A program made the translations under genes and the position numbers. DNA of 64,000 nt. Origin: Dyella japonica DSM 16301. GTDB taxonomy: Bacteria; Pseudomonadota; Gammaproteobacteria; Xanthomonadales; Rhodanobacteraceae. Positions within the stretch are counted from its first letter, which is position 1. Each line of letters begins with the position of its first letter. Positions 23,741 through 31,153 of this stretch are shown piece after piece. The notes under the pieces were generated by a model. It did not search any database, was not told where the DNA came from, and saw only the letters and a list, made by a program, of their open reading frames with translations. The stretch spans positions 61,494-125,493 of the forward strand of contig NZ_JPLA01000041.1 in NCBI RefSeq assembly GCF_001010355.1, read 5' to 3'.

Positions 23741-24927
23741 CGCACGTAACTGAGCATGGCGATCATCCAGATCCACACGCGCGCCAACGGATTCATCAGC
23801 GAGTGTTCGCGCGTGAGTACAACTACGTTGGCTTGCGCACCGCTGCGGCCGGGCGGCAACGTTTGTTCCGGGCTGCGGGGCGGATCGAGCATGATGCGCA
23901 CCGGAAAGCGCTGCGGCTCGCGTAGCCATCCGCTGGGTGCATTGACCGTGGGCAGCTGGCCGTTCGGCGCCTCGTCGCCCTGTGCAATACCCCAGCCTAC
24001 GCTGTCGACGTGCGCGGGAAAGACCTTGCCCGGCTGGTCGTCGAACACCACCAGGGCGCGGTTGCCCGTGGCGATATGGCCGAGCTGGTTCTCGCGCATG
24101 GCCGCACTGATCCAGCGCGGGCCGTCGGCGACGAAACTCATCACGGGCTGGCCGCGGCTGGCGAACTGGCCAGGCGAAAGGCGCAGATTGGTGACCACGC
24201 CATCGCTCGGGGCGACCACGGTCGTGTGGCGCAGATCGAGTTCGGCCTGGTCGAGGGCGGCGCGCGCTTGCCGTACCTGCGCATTGCTGGGACCGGTCTC
24301 GCCCATGCGTATGCGTGCGCGTTCGGTTTGCGCCTCGCCCTGGCCGATATCGGCAATGTTCTTGGCGATATCGGAGCGGGCGCGGATCGCCGAGGTTTCC
24401 GAGAGCGCGCGTTTGGCCGACAGATCCAGCACGATCTTGCCTAGCTGCTGGGACGCCGCCAGGTCCACGCGCTGCCGGTTCAATTGCGCTTCGGCCACCT
24501 GGAGATCGGCGGCCGAGGCGTCGGCCGCCTGCGTGGCCAGCACGAGATTGGCCTGGGCCGCCCGCAGCGCAATCTGGAACGGCCGCTGGTCAATGCGGAA
24601 CAACACGTCCCCTTGCTTCACCCGGCGGTTGTCGGACACCTCGACCGTCACCACTGGTCCGGTGACCTCCGGTGCGATCTGCACCAGGAATGTGTCGATC
24701 GCTGCCTGGGAGGTGTACGGCGTGAAGCGGTCGGCGATCATGTGATAGACGAAGATCGCCAGCAGCACCAGCAGCGTCACCAGCACGATACGCCGTTCCC
24801 GTGACGCGCCAGCTGCGGGGGCAGCGGGTGCTGCCGCAGCTGACGACTCCTTCGCTGTGCTCTCGGCGCGCTCTTGGCTCTCGTTGGACGGCTCGGTGGG
24901 CATGGGCGCTCTCGTCTCGTGAATCAC
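23737..24927 (-). CDS. HlyD/EmrA-type membrane fusion protein
   Basis: This 396-aa adaptor has an Ala/Glu-rich leader, one inner-membrane helix (IVLVTLLVLLAIFVYHMI), lipoyl halves 'VTGPVVTVEVSDNRRVKQGDVL' and 'VVAPSDGVVTNLRLSPGQ', and a helical hairpin between. The GTG at 24927 overlaps the stop of the channel gene as GTGA; an ATG at 24903 is an alternative start. Its C-terminus overlaps the DUF2955 start. It should bridge the inner-membrane DUF2955 protein to the outer-membrane channel. Confidence 0.9.
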   Translation of the reverse strand: MIHETRAPMPTEPSNESQERAESTAKESSAAAAPAAPAAGASRERRIVLVTLLVLLAIFVYHMIADRFTPYTSQAAIDTFLVQIAPEVTGPVVTVEVSDNRRVKQGDVLFRIDQRPFQIALRAAQANLVLATQAADASAADLQVAEAQLNRQRVDLAASQQLGKIVLDLSAKRALSETSAIRARSDIAKNIADIGQGEAQTERARIRMGETGPSNAQVRQARAALDQAELDLRHTTVVAPSDGVVTNLRLSPGQFASRGQPVMSFVADGPRWISAAMRENQLGHIATGNRALVVFDDQPGKVFPAHVDSVGWGIAQGDEAPNGQLPTVNAPSGWLREPQRFPVRIMLDPPRSPEQTLPPGRSGAQANVVVLTREHSLMNPLARVWIWMIAMLSYVR

Positions 24928-26456
24928 GGTAAGGCTGGCCGGGCGCCGGGACGGCGCGATGCATCAGTGGCGTGGTCCTGGCTGGTTCCCTGGTGCGCCA
25001 CCGGTAGCGGCGCCACCTGGCCGATCCAGTCGCCGCCCAGCGCACGGTACAAAGCCACCAGCGAGCGATAGCCGTCGCCGCGCGCAGAGCTCAACGACAG
25101 TTGCGCGGAGAACAGGCTGCGTTCGGTGTCGAGCACTTCCAGATAATCGGTATAGCCGTTGTCGTAGCGCTCCCGTGTGAGCTCCACCGCACGCGTCAGT
25201 GCCGCCACCTGCCGTTCCAGCGAGGCGACCAGAACGCGCTTGGCCTGGATCGCCGCCAGCGCATCGTCGACATCGCGAAAGGCGTTCTGGATCGACTGCT
25301 GATAGACCTCCAGCGCCTGGTCGCGGCGCGCCTCCGCCTGGCGATTGGCGGCATCGATGGCGCCTCCCGAAAAAATCGGGCCCAACAGCTGGCCGGCGAA
25401 CGACCACGTGCGGGAGCGGCCGGAAAACAGCCCGTTGAGCTCGGGGCTGGCGCCGCCTCCGGCAGCGGTCAGCGAGACGGTGGGAAAGTACAGCGCACGC
25501 GCCGCGCCTATCAGTGCGTTGGCCGCCACCAGCTGTTGCTCGGCCTGCAGGATGTCGGGACGCCGGGTGATCAACTCCGACGGCAGCCCGGCCGGAACGC
25601 GCGGCACGCTCAATTGCTGCAGCGTGTGTCCACGTTTGATGGGACCCGGGTTGCGACCGATCAGCACCGACAGCGCATGCTCCTGCTGGGCGATTGCCTG
25701 CTGCAGCACAGGGATCGCGGATGCGGCGGTTTCGTACTCGGCCGTCACCTGCATCATTTCGAACTCGGACACCGCGCCGCCATCCAGCCGCAGCTGAAAC
25801 ACGTCGACCGTCTTCTTGCGGCCGTCCAGCGTGGCCTGCGAGATCTCCAGCTGGCGATCCAGATCGAGCAGCGTGATATAGCCGGAGACGATATTGGACA
25901 CCAGGGTCAGGGCCACGCCCAGGCGCGCTTCCTCGGTCGCGAACAGATTCGCGCGCGCCGCTTCGTTTTCACGACGGATACGCCCCCAAAGATCCAGCTC
26001 CCAACTTGCCGACAAGAGTGCGGAATAGCTCGTAATCTCGGGATTGGCGCCCGCCGGCAGCGGCGTCGTGCTCTGGCTCACGCGTTGCCGGCTGGCATTG
26101 GCGCCATAGCCGAGCTGGGGCAGGCCTTGCGCGCGCGAGCTGATCACGAGGGCAGCAAATTCATCGACGCGCGCGGTCGCGATACGAAGATCGTGATTGG
26201 CTGCCAAGCCTTCATCCACCAGGGCGTCGAGTTCCGTGTCGCCGAAACTTCGCCACCAGGCCGGTACCTCGGCCAAGGTCGACGTGGGTACGGCGTAGCC
26301 TTTGGCAGCATCGGCGAAACGATAACCCTGCGGTACCTCAGCCGTCGGCCGCACATAGTCGGGACCGAGTGTGCAGCCCGCACCCACGCATGCCAGCGCG
26401 ATCACGACGAACGCGATGGGCAAGGGAAGCTGGTCGATGCGCCGCTTGCGACTCAC
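24924..26456 (-). CDS. outer-membrane efflux lipoprotein (NodT family)
   Basis: This 510-aa TolC-like channel has a lipoprotein signal ending CVGAGCTLGPDYVRP. Two OEP domains follow, with the signature 'LPSELITRRPDILQAEQQLVAANALIGAA'. It has a ~30-residue polar C-terminal extension rich in Asp, Arg and Pro after the usual end. It lies between the beta-barrel gene and the HlyD gene and is the outer-membrane exit of this second tripartite exporter. Confidence 0.92.
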   Translation of the reverse strand: MSRKRRIDQLPLPIAFVVIALACVGAGCTLGPDYVRPTAEVPQGYRFADAAKGYAVPTSTLAEVPAWWRSFGDTELDALVDEGLAANHDLRIATARVDEFAALVISSRAQGLPQLGYGANASRQRVSQSTTPLPAGANPEITSYSALLSASWELDLWGRIRRENEAARANLFATEEARLGVALTLVSNIVSGYITLLDLDRQLEISQATLDGRKKTVDVFQLRLDGGAVSEFEMMQVTAEYETAASAIPVLQQAIAQQEHALSVLIGRNPGPIKRGHTLQQLSVPRVPAGLPSELITRRPDILQAEQQLVAANALIGAARALYFPTVSLTAAGGGASPELNGLFSGRSRTWSFAGQLLGPIFSGGAIDAANRQAEARRDQALEVYQQSIQNAFRDVDDALAAIQAKRVLVASLERQVAALTRAVELTRERYDNGYTDYLEVLDTERSLFSAQLSLSSARGDGYRSLVALYRALGGDWIGQVAPLPVAHQGTSQDHATDASRRPGARPALP

Positions 26457-26536
26457 GCTTCCCCCTCTCGCGTTGGCTCAAGACGCCGGGTGACCAGGTC
26501 GCATGTTCGCCCGGGCGATCGGCAACGAACGGGCCA

Positions 26537-27379
26537 CTAGAAGCGCACCTTGAGCAGCAGCTGGAACCCGTTGAACTTGAAACTCGTGTGCCCCTTGAAG
26601 CTGCTCTTGTCGATGTCCGCGTTGATCTTGTTGTACGCGTACTGGGTCACGATGCCAAAGTTGGTCCACGGATAGAACTCAACGCCCAGGCGCGCGTTGT
26701 AGAGCTTGGCGTCGATGTCGCCGATATTGGCCTTGAACGCCCCGGCGTCGGCGACGAAGCGGGCCCAGTCCTCGATCTGGTAGCGATAGGACACGCCGAT
26801 GGACGGATCAGGAAGGTCGGTGGACGCACTGGCCGAAACCGTGCGCGTCGCCGAGGCGCTGCCATTTGCGCCGGCCGCATTGACGGTGCCCTTCAGGCGC
26901 AGGTCGAAACTGTAGTTCTGCAGGCCGCCGGCTAGCGCAAAGGCGCCCTTGTCGCCGATCCAGATCCAGTACCGATAAGTCAGGCCGCCGGCGTCCAGCG
27001 TGAACTTGGAGCTCAAGGTGCTGCCGACCGCAATGGTCTGGTTGTTGAACACCAGCGACCGGTTGATGGTGCGCGAGTGGTCGTTGTCGTCATGGAAGTA
27101 AGTCAACTCGAATTCATGGCGCTCCCAGGGGCGCCAGCTTGCCGAGATGAAGGGCAGGCTCTTGGTGCCACCTTGGCCCAGGTCGCGCGAAAAATCGAGC
27201 GATGTGCCGGAGCGCTTGATATCGCCGTCGACACGCATCGTCGCCGACAGGTCATTGGAAAAAATGCCGGCATCGACGGCGATATAGTCGAGCATCGGAT
27301 GCTCGTCGGCGAGGGCAGGACCTAGCGCATCGGCAAGCATGCATGACAGCAGTGCAAAGGCGATGAGTGGATACTTCAT
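26537..27379 (-). CDS. outer-membrane beta-barrel protein of unknown function
   Basis: This 280-aa protein has a signal peptide (MKYPLIAFALLSCMLADALGPALA), alternating hydrophobic strands with aromatic girdles (RHEFELTYFHDD, LTYRYWIWIGD, IGVSYRYQIED), and a C-terminal Phe (LLLKVRF) that fits BAM-dependent insertion. The size suggests 10-12 strands. It lies 80 bp upstream of the channel gene and is probably the first gene of the exporter operon. A porin, sensor or lipid-related role cannot be decided. Confidence 0.78.
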   Translation of the reverse strand: MKYPLIAFALLSCMLADALGPALADEHPMLDYIAVDAGIFSNDLSATMRVDGDIKRSGTSLDFSRDLGQGGTKSLPFISASWRPWERHEFELTYFHDDNDHSRTINRSLVFNNQTIAVGSTLSSKFTLDAGGLTYRYWIWIGDKGAFALAGGLQNYSFDLRLKGTVNAAGANGSASATRTVSASASTDLPDPSIGVSYRYQIEDWARFVADAGAFKANIGDIDAKLYNARLGVEFYPWTNFGIVTQYAYNKINADIDKSSFKGHTSFKFNGFQLLLKVRF

Positions 27380-27794
27380 ATATCCCCCTACGTTGAATCA
27401 CTACCCAGGGGCCATGCACTGATCTGCACAGCCGGTCGTGGCCAGATGATTCACGCGACACCCCGATCGCATGGAAGATCCCTACCAAATCATGAAACCC
27501 GTGACGTAGCATCCTTGTGAATTTGCGCGGCATGGCACTCGCGCCAGGCTCGATGGCGAGCGCGGAATGGGAGCGATGTAAGCTTGCTCAGTAGATCTAC
27601 TTAAATCCGCTACGTAGAACTTTTCGCGCTGTCCAATGTGCGGCCATGTCGCGTGTACATCCACTTGCGATCATCGAAAAAGCTAAGCACCGCATCGACA
27701 AACTCTGCGCTATCTTGAGACAACGGCGCGGGAAGCGGTTGTGTCCGAAGATGGTCTGCCAGGCGCCTGGGACTGACACCGAAGGGGAATAGCG
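27380..27794. other. 415-bp intergenic region, no gene seen
   Basis: This gap separates two divergent units: the exporter operon on minus and a membrane protein on plus. No frame with coding character was found. It must contain both promoters, but I see no clear consensus pair, dyad or repeat. Confidence 0.55.
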
Positions 27795-28253
27795 ATGACG
27801 AGCGAAGCGCTCCTGCCGGTCACGGGCGAAGCACCCTCGAACAGGCAACGCCTGTTCGTTCGCTACTACACCGGGATCCTGATGGACCTGGTGGTGCTCA
27901 ATCTTTTTGCCGAGTACTGGAAGAACGTTTACGTCGACACGTTCACCACCTCCTTGCTGTGCGCGATCGTGTTGCAGGTGCTGCTGAAATTGACGGTGGC
28001 CCTCGAGCATAAGGTCGGCGGCTACTTCAAGACGAAGCCCGGCGGGTGGATGAAGTTCCTCCGCTTCTTCTGCGCCTGGTTGATCCTGTTCGGATCGAAG
28101 TTCGTGATACTGGAGGCGATCGTCCAGCTGTTCGGCGAGGACGTGCGGTTCTACGGCGCATTCCACGGCATCGTGGCGCTCATCGTGGTCGTCGTGGTGA
28201 TGCTGTTGGCCGAGGAGCTGATCGTCCGCCTTTATCGCAAGCTGGCTGATTGA
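27795..28253 (+). CDS. hypothetical integral membrane protein
   Basis: This is a 152-aa protein with about four hydrophobic segments (near residues 28-40, 52-68, 90-112 and 122-142). Charged cytosolic ends carry Lys/Arg. GAAGGGGAA precedes the ATG. I do not recognise a family. A second small membrane protein gene follows 63 bp downstream, so the two probably work together. Confidence 0.7.
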   Translation: MTSEALLPVTGEAPSNRQRLFVRYYTGILMDLVVLNLFAEYWKNVYVDTFTTSLLCAIVLQVLLKLTVALEHKVGGYFKTKPGGWMKFLRFFCAWLILFGSKFVILEAIVQLFGEDVRFYGAFHGIVALIVVVVVMLLAEELIVRLYRKLAD

Positions 28254-28316
28254 AGCGGTCGACCGGGAGACGTCGCGTTGGCCCGCAGTGGCAGCCGCAA
28301 ACGCGGGGGAGATCTC

Positions 28317-28673
28317 ATGCGTACGACCTCGGATTCACCCATCACAGCGCTATTTGATCGAGGCGGCCTGAAAGCCATCTTCGAGCACGCCCGCAATGCC
28401 GTGGTGGCCACGCTCATCGTGGCGGCGGGACTGGGCACGGTGCGGACGCCGGACCAGTCCGACCTGGTCGGCGTCCCCAATCCCACCATCGCCGGCTATA
28501 TCGTGGTGGGACTGGGTTGCGCGCTGGTCGCACTGAACTTCATCGACGGACTGCGCAGACTGGCCCGCCTGCGCTGGCATATCGCGCTGCAGATCGCGCT
28601 GGGCCTGGGCTATCTGTTTGCGTCGATACGCATCGTGCAGTTCCTGATCTTCATGCGCACGCACGTCTGCTAG
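28317..28673 (+). CDS. hypothetical small membrane protein
   Basis: This 118-aa protein has three hydrophobic segments (AVVATLIVAAGLGTV, IAGYIVVGLGCALVALNFI, IALQIALGLGYLFASIRIVQFLIF). The ATG at 28317 follows GGGGGAGA at a good distance; an upstream TTG at 28278 is less likely. It forms a pair with the preceding membrane protein. No function can be assigned. Confidence 0.68.
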   Translation: MRTTSDSPITALFDRGGLKAIFEHARNAVVATLIVAAGLGTVRTPDQSDLVGVPNPTIAGYIVVGLGCALVALNFIDGLRRLARLRWHIALQIALGLGYLFASIRIVQFLIFMRTHVC

Positions 28674-28687
28674 ACGGACGATGCCTC

Positions 28688-29206
28688 TCAGGGCGAATAG
28701 CGCGTAAACACGAAGTCGCGTTGCTCCACCGGCACATGACACGCGTAGCAGGCATGGGCATCCATGTGGGCGGGCTTGCCGCCATTGAACTGCACGTAGC
28801 CCCATCCGCCCGTTGACGCGTAGGCCTTCGAGTTCTTGATCATGAACTGGACATTGGTGGGCTGGCCCGCGATGAACGACTGTTCGCGACCGAAGGCCTT
28901 GTTGTTCTCTTCGGACGGCACGTATTGCCAGGCGATCCGCGCGATGATGGCGCCGTCGGGAAAGGGCAGCTTGCCCGATCGATAGGCCTCGATCGCGATG
29001 TCGTTGCCGAGGATGGCCCGTATGTCGTTGAGATTGCCTTCCTCATGGGCCACGGACACCAGCTTCCAATCGCGGTAGCCCGCGGGCATGGCATCGGCGA
29101 TGGCCGCCGCATGGGTGCTTGCGTCCTGTGCCAGTACGGGTTGGATGGCGCCGGCGAGATTCAGCGATAGAGCGAGGAGCAGGGCAGGCTTGTTGATCTT
29201 GTTCAT
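28688..29206 (-). CDS. cytochrome P460 family protein
   Basis: This 172-aa exported protein has a signal peptide (LLLALSLNLAGAIQPVLA). The cytochrome P460 pattern 'YRDWKLVSVAHEE' leads to a single c-type haem motif CYACH near the C-terminus. P460 proteins oxidise hydroxylamine/NO or detoxify such species in the periplasm. GGAGG lies 4 bp before the ATG. The LysR gene ends 55 bp upstream on the same strand, so it may be controlled by or co-transcribed with that regulator. Confidence 0.85.
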   Translation of the reverse strand: MNKINKPALLLALSLNLAGAIQPVLAQDASTHAAAIADAMPAGYRDWKLVSVAHEEGNLNDIRAILGNDIAIEAYRSGKLPFPDGAIIARIAWQYVPSEENNKAFGREQSFIAGQPTNVQFMIKNSKAYASTGGWGYVQFNGGKPAHMDAHACYACHVPVEQRDFVFTRYSP

Positions 29207-29261
29207 GGAACCTCCAGCGTGCGTACCGACGAATGCCGCGCCATCTTCGGCGGCGGGTTTG

Positions 29262-30167
29262 CTAAGCGTCCTGGTGTCGCGCATAGACCTCGGTGATCCA
29301 GCTGACAAAGACTCTGACCTTGGCGCTCAACTGCCGGCTGGGAGCGTAAACGATATAGACGTCCAGGGGATCGGGACGCCATGGCTCGAGCATGGGTACC
29401 AGCTCGCCGCGCAGGATCGAAGGGCGGACCATGAAGTCCAGCGTATGGATCAGGCCCAGTCCGGCAAGCGCTGTGGCCAGATGCGCATTGCTTTCGTTGA
29501 CCGTGACGCTGGTGACCGGCTCGATTTGGAACGCACCGTTTTCGTCCTGAAAGTGCAGTGGCTGGACCAAGCCGCTTCTTGCGGAGAAATAGCCGGCGAC
29601 GGGATAGCTGCCGGTGAGGAGCTGGCGAGGATGATCAGGCACGCCATAGCGCTCGATGTAGGCAGGGCTGGCGCAGGTGGTCCAGCGCAGTTTGGCGATG
29701 CGACGGGCGATCAGCGAACCGTCGCTGGCCGTGCTTCGAATGGCGCAGTCGACATTTTCGCCGATCACATCCACCACGCGATCCGTCACGCCGATATCGA
29801 GATGGATGTCGGGATAGCGCTCGCGAAACTCCGGCAGCGCCGGGATCAGGATGCCGCTGGCGGTTGAGCCGCCGGTGTCGACCCTCAGGCGGCCTCGCGG
29901 GTTGGCGTTGGTGCGGCCGAGTGTCGACTCGACATCGTCCAGCTCGGTCAGCAACTGGCGCATGCGCTCGTAGTAGGCGGTGCCTTCGTTGGTGACCTGC
30001 ACCCGACGCGTATTGCGTTCCAACAGTGCTACGCCGAGGTGGACCTCCAGCGAGCGCACCCATTTGCTGACGGTGGCGTTGGGCATCTGCAGCGATTGGG
30101 CAGCGCGATTGAAGCCGCCGGTTTCGACGACGCGGCAAAAGACACGAATGGCTTGCAGATGATCCAT
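29262..30167 (-). CDS. LysR family transcriptional regulator
   Basis: This 301-aa LysR protein has the helix-turn-helix MDHLQAIRVFCRVVETGGFNRAAQ at the N-terminus and an effector domain from ~90. It is divergent from the SDR gene at 30298. The 130-bp gap contains a 20-bp palindrome (30192-30211), the probable binding site for autoregulation and SDR control. Cytochrome P460 lies downstream on the same strand. Confidence 0.92.
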   Translation of the reverse strand: MDHLQAIRVFCRVVETGGFNRAAQSLQMPNATVSKWVRSLEVHLGVALLERNTRRVQVTNEGTAYYERMRQLLTELDDVESTLGRTNANPRGRLRVDTGGSTASGILIPALPEFRERYPDIHLDIGVTDRVVDVIGENVDCAIRSTASDGSLIARRIAKLRWTTCASPAYIERYGVPDHPRQLLTGSYPVAGYFSARSGLVQPLHFQDENGAFQIEPVTSVTVNESNAHLATALAGLGLIHTLDFMVRPSILRGELVPMLEPWRPDPLDVYIVYAPSRQLSAKVRVFVSWITEVYARHQDA

Positions 30168-30191
30168 GGGCCGCTCCGGAACGTTGCTCGA

Positions 30192-30211
30192 TTATCCACC
30201 TGGGTGGATAA
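30192..30211. promoter_or_regulatory. palindromic operator between LysR and SDR genes
   Basis: TTATCCACC (30192-30200) and GGTGGATAA (30203-30211) are perfect 9-bp arms with a 2-bp centre. The site is 25 bp upstream of the LysR ATG and ~87 bp upstream of the SDR ATG, so one bound protein could control both. Confidence 0.6.
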
Positions 30212-30297
30212 ACAAACCACCGGGCACGCATTTATTCACGTGATTGCACACCCATTAACAGGGCTCGCCGGGCGCATTGACCCATAGGAGAGCACTC

Positions 30298-31080
30298 ATG
30301 AACACCGCAAACAGCAGCAAGATCAACGTTGAACGTCATGCAGGGAAGGTCGCCCTGGTCACCGGCGGGAGCTCCGGCATCGGTCTGGCCACCGCCAAGC
30401 GGCTGGCCCTGGAAGGCGCCAAGGTCTACATCACCGGCCGACGCCAGAAGGAGCTGGATACGGCGGTCGCCGACATCGGCCATCAGGCGACGGCCATCCA
30501 GGGCGACGTCGCGGACAACGCCGATCTCGACCGTATCTACCAGGTCATCCAGACCGCCGAGGGGCGCCTGGACCTGCTCTTTGCCAATGCCGGCGGCGGC
30601 GAGTTTGCGCCGTTGGGTGCGATCACCGAAGCGCAGTTCCACAAGTACTTCAACATCAACGTCAAGGGCACGCTCTTCACGGTCCAGAAGGCATTGCCGT
30701 TGATGCGGCCGGGCTCATCGATCGTGGTGACCGGGTCGATCGCGGCGGTCAAAGGGCTACCCGCGTTCGGCGTGTACGCCGCAACCAAGGCTGCCTTGCG
30801 TTCCTTCGTACGCAGCTGGGCGACGGACCTCAAAGGCCAGGGCATCCGCGTCAATATCGTCGCCCCCGGCACGGTGGTGACGCCGGCGTACAAGTCGGAG
30901 CTTGGCCTCAACGACGAGCAGATCGAGCAGTTCGTGGCCCAGGTGTCCGAAAGCAACCCGCTGGGGCGCACGGGTACCAGCGAGGAAATCGCGAGCGTCA
31001 TGTCCTTCCTCGCATCCGATGAAGCCAGCTTCATCACGGCGACGGAAATGTTCGTGGATGGCGGCCAGGCGCAGATCTGA
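30298..31080 (+). CDS. short-chain dehydrogenase/reductase (SDR)
   Basis: This is a 260-aa classical SDR with TGGSSGIG near residues 22-29, 'FANAGGG' in place of NNAG, a Ser in VTGSIAAV and the catalytic pair YAATK. The end reads FVDGGQAQI. The ATG at 30298 has AGGAGA upstream. The cofactor is probably NADP; the substrate is unknown. It is divergently paired with the LysR regulator across a palindrome. Confidence 0.92.
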   Translation: MNTANSSKINVERHAGKVALVTGGSSGIGLATAKRLALEGAKVYITGRRQKELDTAVADIGHQATAIQGDVADNADLDRIYQVIQTAEGRLDLLFANAGGGEFAPLGAITEAQFHKYFNINVKGTLFTVQKALPLMRPGSSIVVTGSIAAVKGLPAFGVYAATKAALRSFVRSWATDLKGQGIRVNIVAPGTVVTPAYKSELGLNDEQIEQFVAQVSESNPLGRTGTSEEIASVMSFLASDEASFITATEMFVDGGQAQI

Positions 31081-31153
31081 CCGGGTCTGATCGATCTCTG
31101 CACGGACCAAGTCAACGGTCCGCGCAGAGTCAGATCTCATCAAGCGAAGTCAC

